In this document: positions 15,741 to 25,102 of the stretch, piece by piece
How positions within the stretch are numbered: the first letter of the stretch is position 1
How the letters are laid out: each line of letters opens with the position of its first letter
Made by a program: the position numbers and the translations under genes
The notes under the pieces: model-generated
Database searches by the model: none
Told to the model about the DNA's origin: nothing
The model's input: only the letters and a program-made list of their open reading frames with translations
DNA from: Sporobacter termitidis DSM 10068
GTDB taxonomy: Bacteria > Bacillota > Clostridia > Oscillospirales > Oscillospiraceae
DNA: 64,000 bases
Direction: 5' to 3'
Assembly: GCF_900130065.1 (NCBI RefSeq)
Contig: NZ_FQXV01000005.1
Span: 186,001-250,000, forward strand

Positions 15741-16832
15741 TTATTGGCGCGCTGCCGAAGCCGCTTTCCTGCGCGAGTATTCGTACAGCGCATCGCGAAA
15801 CGAGCGGGTGCAGCAATCCATTGTGTAGTGGAAAAAGCAGGGCTTGCCAGGCTGCATGAATCTGTCGACGAAGCTTTTGGCCTCGGCGCGCAGCTCCTCG
15901 TCGGTCTTGTTCTCCCTGCTGATCTTCGGGTCCACGCCGACGAGAATTTTATCACCGTACAGCTCGTAGACCTTCTGCGTGTCGACGATGGTCTGGGGGA
16001 ACCAGGAGTCCCAGCCGGCGGCGATCATGTTCGGCACCTGGCGAAGATTCTGCCCGCAGGAGTGGAAGTCGCAGGATTTGCCCTTGCCGTGCAGGAAGTC
16101 CGTCACGCGGCGCATGTGCGGTACGATCATCTCGGCGCAGAGCTCCGGGGAGAAAAACGTCTCCTTCTGGGAGCCCCAGTCGTCGTGGATGGAAAACCCG
16201 TCCACCTCCGGATAGGCTTCGATGCAGCGGCCCAGAATATCGATGTACAGATCGGACAGCCTGACGAAGAACTCGTTCACGGCGTCCTTCTGGTCCTCGT
16301 CGTACAGCGCCATCAACGCGCCCTCAAAGTCCAGCATGGAGATCAGCCGTTCAAACCAGCCGGTGAGGAACGTAATGGTGTTGTAATTTTCACTTTTTAA
16401 GTACGTCTCGTTATTTGCTTTGGCGCTGCCCTCCCAGTCCCACGCGGCGGGGTCCGGCCAGACGAGCTTTTGAAGCAGCGCGCCCGCGTCCTCGGCAAAG
16501 GGCTTTCCGGGGCGCACCATCGAACCGCCGACGGCCGGGACAAACTCCCATTCGATGCCGAACATATCCGGCACGGTCCCGTCCGTGACCGGCTCGAATT
16601 TCTGGGCCTCGAACACAAACGCCCGGGCGGCGTTATCGGGGATCACGGCCGGCGTCATCATCTTCTGGTCGACGCCGAACATCTGCCAGTAAGGCTCTTT
16701 TCTGTAGGCCGCCTTCATTGCCTCTTTCATGGAGCACGGATAGGAGTACACCGGCGTTGGGGGCAGCCCCCACATGCCCGGGTCTTCGCGCACAATGACA
16801 AGTTCCCTGCTGTCAAATTCGGGTACGCTCAT
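15741..16832 (-). CDS. Uroporphyrinogen decarboxylase-superfamily protein (methyltransferase type)
   Basis: A 363-aa TIM-barrel protein of the UroD/MtaA superfamily. Visible features include FSIHDDWGSQKETFFSPE and the zinc-type motif DFHSCGQN (His-x-Cys), with a later Cys pair in YTMDCCTRSF. In MtaA-like corrinoid methyltransferases, such His/Cys residues hold a zinc that activates a thiol. It is therefore more likely a methyltransferase than heme-pathway UroD. The ATG at 16832 is chosen because earlier in-frame codons give a non-family extension. No corrinoid protein is adjacent; substrate unknown. Confidence 0.78.
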   Translation of the reverse strand: MSVPEFDSRELVIVREDPGMWGLPPTPVYSYPCSMKEAMKAAYRKEPYWQMFGVDQKMMTPAVIPDNAARAFVFEAQKFEPVTDGTVPDMFGIEWEFVPAVGGSMVRPGKPFAEDAGALLQKLVWPDPAAWDWEGSAKANNETYLKSENYNTITFLTGWFERLISMLDFEGALMALYDEDQKDAVNEFFVRLSDLYIDILGRCIEAYPEVDGFSIHDDWGSQKETFFSPELCAEMIVPHMRRVTDFLHGKGKSCDFHSCGQNLRQVPNMIAAGWDSWFPQTIVDTQKVYELYGDKILVGVDPKISRENKTDEELRAEAKSFVDRFMQPGKPCFFHYTMDCCTRSFRDALYEYSRRKAASAARQ

Positions 16833-16935
16833 TTCCGTCACTTCTTTCCTATTTTGAATAATTTCCTCCGGACCGTTTGTACAGTTCCCCGCCTGAAAAC
16901 CATATCTCTGCACATACCCCCAATCATTTTATAAC

Positions 16936-18708
16936 TTATAACGCCCTCGCCCCGTACCGGTCGGCCAGGAAGAAGTAGCAGGAGGACGACCAGGCCGACC
17001 AGAACAGGCCGCGCTCGCCAAAGGCTGTCAGGCTGCGGTCCTCTTTGCCGGTCAGGGCGTTGTGTATGTGGAAAAAACCGTGCTCCCTGAGCGCCGCGCA
17101 GTACTTTACCGCCACGGCCCGGGCCAGGTCGCTCCGCGCGCAGGCCTCAAAGGCCAGGCACATGAGAAATTCAGCGGGTGTGATGACGCTGCCCTTCGTA
17201 AAACCGTGGGCGAAGTAATCGCTGGCCGGGCTTTCCGTCGCCAGGCCGTAGGGCGTGTCGAAGCCGTCGGGACCGAAAATATAAGCCAGGCTTTTATCAA
17301 TAACCTCCTGCGGCAGCTTTTTCCCCAGCACCAGCGGAAGATAAAGCGGGATGGTGGCGGAATCCGACCGCTGCCCCGTTTCGGCATTGAACGCAAACCA
17401 GCGTTCGCCGTCCCAGAATTTCTCGACGATTTTCCGGGTCAGCGCGTCCGCGCGCGCCTCCCAGGCGGCGCACTCCGCCTCGGGCCGGCCCACCTCCCGC
17501 CCGAGCCTTGCCACGGCGTCCATCTGCGCGGCCAGAAGCGCGTTCAGGTCAGGGCTGGCGCAGGGAAAGCCGACGTTAAAGTACGGCGCATCTTCCCAGC
17601 CCGTTTCGATGAGGCTCTGGAATTCCGCCAGGCCGTCCTTGTCCTTGTCCCGGAATTTGAAAAAGTACTCCGTCCACCGGATGAGCCCGTCCAGTACCCG
17701 CTCCTTGCTCTCGGCGGGAACGTCGGCGAGCTTGCCGTTGTCCATCAGCCAGAGCAGCATGAGGCCGTGCACCGGCGGCTTCAGCCCCTCGTTGGGGAGC
17801 GCCTTAAAGCCCAGGGCGTCCGTCAGCCGGCCGTTTTTATCCTGATGGTCGAAGCCGGAGCAGAAAACCTCCCACGCAAGCTCCGGGTCCCGCGACAGCC
17901 AGACGGCCTGCATGGGCTGCTGCCAGACGAAGGCCGCCTCAAAGATGCCGTGCACCATCTTCACCATGGTGTGCCGATAATCCGACTCGCCGTCCGGCTC
18001 CACGATCATGCTCCAGGTGTACCAGAGCGCCTGCAGGCGCTTCGGCTCAAAGGCGGCGGGAAGACCCGGCATCACGCGGGCGCAAAAATCGTCAAAGTCC
18101 GCTTTGACCGATTCGACGCAGTCTTCATAGGAGGGATAGTCCGCCCGTGGACGCGGTTCGGGATCGACCATGAAGTCCTCAAGGGCCAGCCGGATATCGC
18201 CGTTTTGATCCGGGCTCAGCTCCAGATACGCCGGATATGCTTTCAGCGTACCCCCCAGGGGCTTCACCAGCAGCCGGGACGCCCGGAAATCCACAAGATA
18301 CGCGCCCTCGCCGTCCAGCAGGTTCACAATGCCCGGCGACAGGAACTTCAGCGTCGGCGTAATCCTCAGGCTGATCCCGTCTGTGCTGGTGCACATAACG
18401 AGCCGCCGCGCACCGATACAGAAACGCACCGCGCCGTGGTTCGTCTCCAAAATCACCTCGTAGGGTGTCGTTGAGATGACGCAGGGCAGCGCCTTCCCAT
18501 TCTTCACAGCCTCCAGCTTCACCTGGCGGAAGCCGTTGGGCGTGTTGAAGCTTTCCACGCCCCCGCCGAGGATCCTGCAGTTGCACAGCCAGAGCGTGCA
18601 TTTTCCGAACAGGTTTTCCCCGGCGTTATCGTTGGCAAAAGCGAGATAGGAGCCCCTGCGGGAATACGGTGCGTCGAGCAGATCGACAAACAGCTTGCTT
18701 TGAATCAT
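16936..18708 (-). CDS. GH63/MGH1-like (alpha/alpha)6 glycosidase
   Basis: A 590-aa protein with an N-terminal beta-rich domain (residues 1-200) and a C-terminal six-hairpin barrel. The barrel shows ALWYTWSMIVEPDG, FVWQQPMQAVWLSRDPELAW, GLAEFQSLIETGWEDAPYF, AWEARADALTRKIVEKFWDG and PASDYFAHGFTKGSVITPAE, typical of GH63/GH37-related mannosylglycerate-hydrolase or trehalase-like enzymes. There is no signal peptide, so it acts in the cytoplasm. Exact substrate cannot be named. It lies between the UroD-like gene and a GH3 remnant, all on the minus strand. Confidence 0.72.
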   Translation of the reverse strand: MIQSKLFVDLLDAPYSRRGSYLAFANDNAGENLFGKCTLWLCNCRILGGGVESFNTPNGFRQVKLEAVKNGKALPCVISTTPYEVILETNHGAVRFCIGARRLVMCTSTDGISLRITPTLKFLSPGIVNLLDGEGAYLVDFRASRLLVKPLGGTLKAYPAYLELSPDQNGDIRLALEDFMVDPEPRPRADYPSYEDCVESVKADFDDFCARVMPGLPAAFEPKRLQALWYTWSMIVEPDGESDYRHTMVKMVHGIFEAAFVWQQPMQAVWLSRDPELAWEVFCSGFDHQDKNGRLTDALGFKALPNEGLKPPVHGLMLLWLMDNGKLADVPAESKERVLDGLIRWTEYFFKFRDKDKDGLAEFQSLIETGWEDAPYFNVGFPCASPDLNALLAAQMDAVARLGREVGRPEAECAAWEARADALTRKIVEKFWDGERWFAFNAETGQRSDSATIPLYLPLVLGKKLPQEVIDKSLAYIFGPDGFDTPYGLATESPASDYFAHGFTKGSVITPAEFLMCLAFEACARSDLARAVAVKYCAALREHGFFHIHNALTGKEDRSLTAFGERGLFWSAWSSSCYFFLADRYGARAL

Positions 18709-18766
18709 GGCTCTTCTCCTTTCAGCGCGTCGGACGACGCGTTTTTATGACATCGCGGCTGTGCTT

Positions 18767-19210
18767 CTACCCCGGGTCTCGCGCCGGAGCTTTGGTCGCT
18801 TCGGCCGCCGGCGCATTGCGCAGGATGCTGCTCAGCACATTGCGGCAGCAGCGCCGGAGGTCCTCCTCCCCAAGCGCGCCGGATTTGAGCCCCTTTAAAA
18901 GCGCCCTTCTGTAGCTGCGCCGGTAATCGTCCAGCCACTTTTTCGTGGCGATGGTGTAGCCGGCCTTCTCCAGCCCCTCGAGGATGCTGACGGAATGACG
19001 CTCGTTGACCTCGCCGCTGCCTGTGCCGCCCTTGGCGGTCATGCCGGCCCCGGCGCCGTACAGCGCGAGCTTCTGGGGCACCATCGGCAATACCCCGCTG
19101 TTTTCCAGCAGCACGATGCTCTCGGCGGCCGCCCTGCAGGCAACCCGGCGGTTGTCCCGCTCCCGCTGCGTCTCCTCCGCCGAGGCCCGCGCCCTTGTCC
19201 TCGGTTCCAT
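18767..19210 (-). pseudogene. GH3 beta-glucosidase remnant with internal deletion
   Basis: A 147-codon reading frame. Residues ~22-95 match the first part of reversed-order clostridial GH3 enzymes (AAAESIVLLENSGVLPM, GAGAGMTAKGGTGSGEVN, SILEGLEKAGY). From ~105 the frame jumps to a segment typical of the very end of such enzymes (KSGALGEEDLRRCCRNVLSSIL). The intact proteins are ~700-900 aa, so a large in-frame internal deletion is the simplest explanation. The ribosome site GGGAGG is kept, so a short peptide may still be made, but all catalytic residues are missing. Confidence 0.7.
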
Positions 19211-19427
19211 ATAAATATGCTTCCTCCCTTAAATTGGTATAATAAGTACATTATACGCCCCGCCGCCTGATATTCAAGAATAATGAGGGCAAGGTCCATG
19301 CTTGACTTTTGCGCGCTTTACGGTTTAACTGAATAGTAAAAGCATATACCGGAACGGGCGGATATAGAATTCGTCCCGGCGGCGGTGTGTCGCTATATTG
19401 GCTTGCATTTTCCCGGGAGGACATTTC

Positions 19428-22355
19428 ATGGCGCATCCATCGAAATCAGTTATAGATTACAGGGCCGAGCACTACCGATTTTTTGCCCTGTCGTTTCTTT
19501 ATAAACCGAGCCGGGCGCTGGTCCGGCACTTTCTGAGCGTGGCCGCCGGAGCGCAGACCGGGGATGACCGGCCGGACGTGGCGGCGCTTTGCAAAGCGCT
19601 TTCCGGCGCGGCGGCGCTGGACGACAAGGGCTGGGCAGCGCTGGGCGGCGAGTATTCCGCGCTCTTTGAGGGTACGGACGGGCGGTTTCTGCCGCTGTGG
19701 GAATCGTCCTTTATCGAGCGCGGCGTCCTGTTGAACGAGACGACGCGCCGCGTCAAACAGCACTACAGGCGCCGGGGCGTCAGGCTCCGCGCGGCGTCCT
19801 GCCAGCTGGAGGACCATATCGGCGTTGAGACCGCCTTTATGTACCATCTGATCACGGCGGGCACGGACTCTTTTAACGATCAGGAGGAGTTTCTCCGCGC
19901 GCACCTGCGCACCTTCGGGGAGTCTTTCCGCAGCATGCTTCAGGCACAAATGGCCGGCGGCTATTGGGCGGCCCTCAGTGACTATTTCGCGGCGTTTCTC
20001 CGGGCGGACCTGTCCTTTCTGGGGTCGGCGCGGACGTCTGTACCGCCAGTCCAGCTCCCGGAGGATAGAGAATTCCTATCGGCTTTGTTTGATATCGCAG
20101 GCCCGGAAGAGCTTGAAGAGCCGCCGTTAAGGCGGGTACCGGTCTCCGGGACGAATAACTGCGGCGGGCGGTGCCTGTTTTACGCCCGGGTGCAGGACGG
20201 CGCCGTCCTGCGCCTCGACGGCGGCAGGCAGAAGCCCGAAGTGTCCGGCGAGGCGCAGCTTCCCTGCGTGCGCGGCGCCGGTTACCGGCAGACGTACCTG
20301 AACGCGTCGCGCCTGCGCTATCCGATGAAGCGCGCCGGCCGGCGCGGCGAAGGCCGCTTTGAGCGGATTTCGTGGGACGAAGCGCTGGATGTTCTGACCT
20401 TTAAAATGAAGGACATCAAGGACCGCTACGGCCCCGCTTCGCGTTATGTCAACTATGCCACCGGCGTTGCCGGCGTTATGCGCGGGGACAAGCTGGCGCG
20501 GCACCTGTTGGCGCTGGACGGCGGGTATCTCGGACTGTACAACACCTACAGCTCGGCCTGCGCCGAAATCGCAACGCCCTACGTCTACGGGACGCTGCAG
20601 ACCGGCAGCACCTCCGACACGCTCCCGGATTCAAAACTCATCATCCTCTGGGGGCACAACCCTTTGGAGACGATCTTCAATCCGATGACGCGCCGGGAGC
20701 TGATGCGCGCCAGGAAGGAGGGCGTCCGGATCATCGCGGTCGACCCGCGGTACAGCGACTCCGCCAGGCTGTACGCCGACGAGTGGATCGGCCTCCGCCC
20801 GACGACCGACGGCGCGTTCATCGACGCGATGGCCCACGTCATCCTGACGGAGGGCCTGCAGGATCAGGCCTTCATGGACGCCTGCTGCCTGGGCTTTGAC
20901 CGCGGCCATATGCCCGAGGGCTATAAAGACGCCGAAAATTATGCAGACTACTGCCTGGGCCGGTCCGACGGCGTGCCGAAAACGCCGGCGTGGGCATCGA
21001 AAATCACCGGCGTCCCCGCCGAGGTCATCGCGGGGCTCGCGCGGGAATACGCGCGCAGCAAGCCGGCGGCGCTGCTGCCGGGTCTGGGCTATCAGCGCCA
21101 CGGCAACGGCGAGCAGGCCGTCCGGGGCCTCATAATGCTCGCCTGCCTGACGGGCAACGTGGGCGTGCGGGGCGGCAACGCGGCCGGGCTGGGACACGTC
21201 CGCCAGCACCGCCTGCCATCCGCCGGGATCGCCGCGAATCCGCTGGGTCTGTCCATCCCGTCCTTCCTCTGGACGGATGCTGTCGCCCGAGGCACGGCGC
21301 TGACGGCAAAGGACGGCGTCCGAGGCGCCGGGCACCTGCCCGCACCCGTTAAAATGATTTTTAATCTGGCCGGCAACGCGCTGCTCAATCAGCACAGCGA
21401 CGTCAACGCCACCGCAAAAATACTGGCGGACGACTCGCTCTGCGAGTTTATCGTCTGCTCTGACGTCTTTATGACCCCCAGCGCGAAATTTGCCGACCTG
21501 CTCCTGCCGGGCACCTCCCTGTTTGAGACGGAAAACATCTGTTCGCCGTGGGACCAGGGCAACTATCTGCTGTACAACAGCGGGGCCGTTCCGCCGCTCT
21601 TTGAATCACGCTTCGAATACGGCTGGCTCAGCGAGCTGGCCGGGCGGCTTGGATTGAAGGGGGATTTTACCAAGGGACACGCAACGGCGGCGGATTGGCT
21701 GCGCGGCAGCTACGAAGAGGTCCGCCTGGAAGAAAAAGAACTGCCGCCTTACGACGTGTTTAAACAGTCGGGCGGCTGGCAGTATAAAAACAACAAAAGC
21801 TTTGTGGCGTTTGAAAACGAGGTCCGCGACCCGGCAAACCATCCATTCCCGACGCCCTCGGGGAAAATTGAGATATTTTCTCCCCGGCTGCACGATATGA
21901 GCCAGCCGGACGATATCCCGGCTATTCCAAAGTACGTCCCCAGCTTCGAGGGGCCGGCGGACGAAAAGCGCGCGCAGTATCCGCTGCAGCTCATCGCCTG
22001 GCACATGAAGACGCGCTGCCATTCGATCCACTTCCACGCCGATCCCCTGGACGCCGGAGAAGAGCAGGTGCTCTGGATGCACCCGGAGGACGCCGCTGTC
22101 CGGGGTGTCACCAGCGGGGACGAGGTGTCCGTCTGGAACGGCCGGGGCAAGGCGTACCTCAAGGCGCACATCACCGACAGGATCGTCCCCGGCGCCGTGG
22201 CCATGCCGCAGGGCGCCTGGTACAGGCCGGGACTGGATGGGACCGACCTGGGCGGCTGCATCAACGTCCTGACCACCCTGCGCCCCACCCCTCTGGCCAA
22301 GGGCAATCCCCAGCACTCCAACCTCGTCGAGGTCGCCCTCCGCCGGGCGGAGTGA
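19428..22355 (+). CDS. DMSO-reductase-family molybdoenzyme with N-terminal TorD-type chaperone domain
   Basis: A 975-aa fusion. Residues ~1-205 resemble TorD/DmsD chaperones (AEHYRFFALSFLYKPS, ALFEGTDGRFLPLWES, DHIGVETAFMYHLI, FLRAHLRTFGESF). From ~240 it is a bis-MGD catalytic subunit: a CGGRC cluster start, a fourth Cys in LPCVRGAGY, SWDEALDVL, a Ser ligand candidate in NTYSSACAE, and a C-terminal cofactor domain with WHMKTRCHSIHFH and AMPQGAW. No Tat signal is present and no FeS or membrane subunit follows, which suggests a cytoplasmic enzyme. GGGAGG supports the ATG at 19428. The substrate is unknown. Confidence 0.85.
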   Translation: MAHPSKSVIDYRAEHYRFFALSFLYKPSRALVRHFLSVAAGAQTGDDRPDVAALCKALSGAAALDDKGWAALGGEYSALFEGTDGRFLPLWESSFIERGVLLNETTRRVKQHYRRRGVRLRAASCQLEDHIGVETAFMYHLITAGTDSFNDQEEFLRAHLRTFGESFRSMLQAQMAGGYWAALSDYFAAFLRADLSFLGSARTSVPPVQLPEDREFLSALFDIAGPEELEEPPLRRVPVSGTNNCGGRCLFYARVQDGAVLRLDGGRQKPEVSGEAQLPCVRGAGYRQTYLNASRLRYPMKRAGRRGEGRFERISWDEALDVLTFKMKDIKDRYGPASRYVNYATGVAGVMRGDKLARHLLALDGGYLGLYNTYSSACAEIATPYVYGTLQTGSTSDTLPDSKLIILWGHNPLETIFNPMTRRELMRARKEGVRIIAVDPRYSDSARLYADEWIGLRPTTDGAFIDAMAHVILTEGLQDQAFMDACCLGFDRGHMPEGYKDAENYADYCLGRSDGVPKTPAWASKITGVPAEVIAGLAREYARSKPAALLPGLGYQRHGNGEQAVRGLIMLACLTGNVGVRGGNAAGLGHVRQHRLPSAGIAANPLGLSIPSFLWTDAVARGTALTAKDGVRGAGHLPAPVKMIFNLAGNALLNQHSDVNATAKILADDSLCEFIVCSDVFMTPSAKFADLLLPGTSLFETENICSPWDQGNYLLYNSGAVPPLFESRFEYGWLSELAGRLGLKGDFTKGHATAADWLRGSYEEVRLEEKELPPYDVFKQSGGWQYKNNKSFVAFENEVRDPANHPFPTPSGKIEIFSPRLHDMSQPDDIPAIPKYVPSFEGPADEKRAQYPLQLIAWHMKTRCHSIHFHADPLDAGEEQVLWMHPEDAAVRGVTSGDEVSVWNGRGKAYLKAHITDRIVPGAVAMPQGAWYRPGLDGTDLGGCINVLTTLRPTPLAKGNPQHSNLVEVALRRAE

Positions 22356-22449
22356 ACGGCTTTGTGCTTGCCGTCAGCATTTTATTCTGTATTTGAATAT
22401 CGTAAAGCTTTGCAGGATACAAGCGAATTTTGTAAACGGCTTTGAACAG

Positions 22450-22497
22450 ATACCGGCAGTCAGCGGATATCCCATCAGCTGGCTGCCGGTATTTTTA
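22450..22497 (+). terminator. Terminator after the molybdoenzyme gene
   Basis: ATACCGGCAG and CTGCCGGTAT arms with inner CAGC/GCTG pairing, followed by TTTTATTT. The remaining bases to 22667 show no gene; they are a moderately AT-rich leader of the HD-domain gene. Confidence 0.8.
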
Positions 22498-22667
22498 TTT
22501 AAAGTATGTGGATTTCTCCTCTTGCCTGGCCATATTTTACCTCGATTATATACCGGGCGGATGTGCTTGGCTGCCTTAATTTCCGCCGCGGCGGCAATAA
22601 TAACTGCATGCGGCGGCACCCGCCCTCTCCATTCCCCGCCGGGAAAAATACAAGGATGTGATGAATT

Positions 22668-23276
22668 GTGCCGAAAGATTCAAAAGCCGCCGCCGAGCTG
22701 ATGCGGCGGTATGGCGCCCTGAAAGAAAAGGTTGTCGAAAGGAAAGCCGCTTTTAAGGCCCTGTGCGACTTTATTGAAAGCAAAACGGAATGGCTGACGG
22801 CCCCCGCCAGTACGCGCTTTCATCTGTCAAAAAAGCACGGCCTGCTGGAGCACTCCTGCAACGTGGCGGAGACGATGCTGAAAATAAAGGACGCCCTGGC
22901 GCCCGGCATTTCGGACGAAAGCTGCGTCATCGTGGCCCTGCTTCACGATCTCGGCAAGGCGGGCATGCCCGGAAGCCCCCAGTATCTTGCCGGTCTGCCG
23001 GCGGAACGCCAGAACCGGTACGGGCACCCAGGCTGGGCGCCGTACCGGTTCAACAATGATCTGACGTATCTGAGCGTTCCGGTCCGGAGCCTGTATCTGG
23101 CGCTCCCTCACCTGCCCCTGTCCGAAGAGGAGGCGCAGGCCATCGTCTACCACGACGGGCAGTATGTGGAAGACAACCGCAGCGTCGCCAGGCACGAGAC
23201 GCCCCTGACCCTGCTGCTGCAATACGCCGATAACTGGTGCGCGTTCGTAACGGAAAGCGCCTATACCCGGCCATAG
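22668..23276 (+). CDS. HD-domain phosphohydrolase
   Basis: A 202-aa protein with the HD signature: HGLLEHSCNVAETML, then ALLHDLGKAG, and late ligands in VYHDGQ and ADNWCAF. These residues bind two metals in HD hydrolases acting on phosphate esters or nucleotides. There is no GYP motif and no second domain, so it is not HD-GYP. The start is a GTG preceded by AAGGATG. It is monocistronic, between two terminators; the substrate is unknown. Confidence 0.78.
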   Translation: MPKDSKAAAELMRRYGALKEKVVERKAAFKALCDFIESKTEWLTAPASTRFHLSKKHGLLEHSCNVAETMLKIKDALAPGISDESCVIVALLHDLGKAGMPGSPQYLAGLPAERQNRYGHPGWAPYRFNNDLTYLSVPVRSLYLALPHLPLSEEEAQAIVYHDGQYVEDNRSVARHETPLTLLLQYADNWCAFVTESAYTRP

Positions 23277-23374
23277 GAAAAGCGCCTCATTTCGAGGCGC
23301 TTTTTTATCGCTCGCTTGCAGCGATTTATCAAATAGCCGATGGATAGTATGATTGAGAGGATAATGATGCTCAT
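23261..23374 (-). CDS. Possible 37-aa membrane peptide
   Basis: A short frame beginning MSIIILSIILSIGYLINR and continuing with a basic tail. One transmembrane helix is clear, and AAAGG lies upstream. It overlaps the terminator of the HD gene, so it may be chance. No family is recognised. Confidence 0.25.
   Translation of the reverse strand: MSIIILSIILSIGYLINRCKRAIKKRLEMRRFSYGRV
23278..23306 (+). terminator. Terminator after the HD-domain gene
   Basis: AAAGCGCCTC / GAGGCGCTTT with a 5-nt loop and a six-T run. Confidence 0.85.
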
Positions 23375-23443
23375 CGACGACCTTTCTCTTCTTCCGCTTT
23401 TCGCGCGGTCGCGCCAGGCGGCGGCGATACGCGCAGGACACAA

Positions 23444-23635
23444 TCAATAATACCAGCCGAACATGAACTGCGCCCGGAGACGGGCCTCTTCTTCCTTCAT
23501 TCTTTCACGCAGCTCCAGCTCCTCATTTGTCAAAGGCCTCTTCTCTTTTCTGGCGCTCGGTTTCTCTTCCCGGCCGGACGGCGAACTGCCGGAAACAGGC
23601 TTTTCCTCCTTGTTTACCGCATAAACGTATTCCAT
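23444..23635 (-). CDS. Small hypothetical protein (63 aa)
   Basis: A charged peptide: low-complexity Lys/Glu/Ser N-terminal half, an amphipathic helix around NEELELRERMKEEEARLRAQ, and an aromatic end FMFGWYY. A good AAAGGAG lies 9 nt before the ATG, which is the main reason to accept it as a gene. No family is recognised. It is oriented away from the GH3 lipoprotein gene. Confidence 0.5.
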   Translation of the reverse strand: MEYVYAVNKEEKPVSGSSPSGREEKPSARKEKRPLTNEELELRERMKEEEARLRAQFMFGWYY

Positions 23636-23749
23636 GCGCCATGTCTCCTTTATTTGAATGATGCAGACGGCTCAATACACTCATATGCCGCGGCGCCGCG
23701 GGTGTCTCCTCCGACATTGCCGCCGAATGTGTAAAGACGCGTCAAAACT

Positions 23750-23758
23750 TGGTATAAT
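23750..23758 (+). promoter_or_regulatory. Extended -10 promoter of the GH3 lipoprotein gene
   Basis: TGGTATAAT is an extended -10 element with no clear -35; it lies ~30 bp upstream of the ATG. Confidence 0.5.
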
Positions 23759-23790
23759 ATACTTCAGAAACACGACTGACGGAGGCAACA

Positions 23791-25050
23791 ATGAAAAAAG
23801 GTTTTTACGCATTCCGCGTACCGGCACTGGTACTGGCGGCGCTCCTGCTGCTGTCCTTGCCGGCCGGCTGCGGCGCGCGCCGGGCAGACGAAACCCCCGG
23901 CGCCTCCGCGACAGGCGCCAGCACCGCCCAAAGCCCCGCCGTTTCGCTTTCCCCGTCTCCCGAGCCACCGCCTTCCCCGTCGTCGTCGGAAGCGGTATCC
24001 GCTATCCCGGCGGGCTGGCGGGACCATGGCATTTTCGAGGACTTTTATGACGCGGCGTACGTCATGCTGCAGTCGATGACGCTGGAAGAGAAGATCGGAC
24101 AGATGCTGCTGGTGCGCTGCCCTCAGGAGGACGCCGCCGGCTTCATCAAAAGCTATCAGCCCGGCGGCCTCGTTTTATATGAAGCCGACTTTCAGGGTAA
24201 GACGGCGGACGGCGTGGTCAAAATGATCGGCGACTATCAGAAGGCCGCGAAAATCCCGATGATGATATCCACCGACGAAGAGGGCGGGACCGTGGTCAGA
24301 ATCAGCGGCAACAAGAATCTGGCCGCCCACAAATTTACCTCTCCCCAGGCCGTGTACAAAAGCGGCGGCATGGCGGCCATCCGCGCCGACGCGCAGAAAA
24401 AAGCGGCCCTGTTGAAAAGTCTGGGCCTGAATATGAATCTCGCGCCGGTGGCCGACATCTCCACGAACCCCAAGGATTATATCTATGCCCGGACCTTCGG
24501 CCAGGCGGCGCCGGCGACGGGCGACTATGTCCAGGCCGTGGTGGCGGCCACGCGGGACACGGGGCTTTCCTCCGCGCTGAAGCATTTTCCGGGATACGGC
24601 GGCAACGTGAACACACACACGGGCGCCGCCGTGGACGACCGGCCGCTCAGCGAATTTTATGACAGCGATTTCATTCCGTTTGAGAGCGGCATTGCCGCCG
24701 GGGCCGAGAGCGTGCTGGTCTCGCATAACATTGTCAATTGCATGGACAAGGGCGTGCCTGCGTCGCTTTCCCCGGCGGTGCACAATATCCTGAGGACGAC
24801 GCTGAGCTTTACGGGGATCATCATGACGGACGATTTGTCCATGGACGCCGTCAAGGATGACGCGGGCGCCGGAGACCCCGTCGTCACGGCGGCACTGGCC
24901 GGAAACGACATGCTCCTGCTGCAGGACTACAAGAGCGCCTTTCAGTCTCTCCTCTCCGCCGCCCAAGCCGGCACCCTGCCCGCTGAAACGGTCGACCACG
25001 CCGCTTTCCGGGTCCTCGCCTGGAAGCTGGCGCGGGGCATCATACAATAA
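23791..25050 (+). CDS. GH3 beta-N-acetylhexosaminidase-like lipoprotein
   Basis: A 419-aa exported enzyme. The N-terminus is a lipoprotein signal with lipobox LPAGC (Cys ~27), followed by a Ser/Pro/Ala-rich linker to ~residue 75. The GH3 N-terminal barrel shows KIGQMLLVRC, STDEEGGTVVRI, LNMNLAPVADI, the KHFPGYGG substrate loop (~263) and a late IIMTDDLSMDAV with the usual Asp nucleophile. This is the NagZ type, which removes GlcNAc from peptidoglycan fragments. Lipoprotein anchoring puts it on the outer face of the membrane. GGAGG precedes the ATG. Confidence 0.87.
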   Translation: MKKGFYAFRVPALVLAALLLLSLPAGCGARRADETPGASATGASTAQSPAVSLSPSPEPPPSPSSSEAVSAIPAGWRDHGIFEDFYDAAYVMLQSMTLEEKIGQMLLVRCPQEDAAGFIKSYQPGGLVLYEADFQGKTADGVVKMIGDYQKAAKIPMMISTDEEGGTVVRISGNKNLAAHKFTSPQAVYKSGGMAAIRADAQKKAALLKSLGLNMNLAPVADISTNPKDYIYARTFGQAAPATGDYVQAVVAATRDTGLSSALKHFPGYGGNVNTHTGAAVDDRPLSEFYDSDFIPFESGIAAGAESVLVSHNIVNCMDKGVPASLSPAVHNILRTTLSFTGIIMTDDLSMDAVKDDAGAGDPVVTAALAGNDMLLLQDYKSAFQSLLSAAQAGTLPAETVDHAAFRVLAWKLARGIIQ

Positions 25051-25056
25051 ACAATC

Positions 25057-25089
25057 AAAAGGCGGCGCCCTGTGAGAGCGCCGCCTTTT
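25057..25089. terminator. Bidirectional terminator between GH3 lipoprotein and VOC genes
   Basis: AAAAGGCGGCGC / GCGCCGCCTTTT with a 9-nt loop, between convergent genes. Confidence 0.85.
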
Positions 25090-25102
25090 GATCTGCTTAT
25101 GC

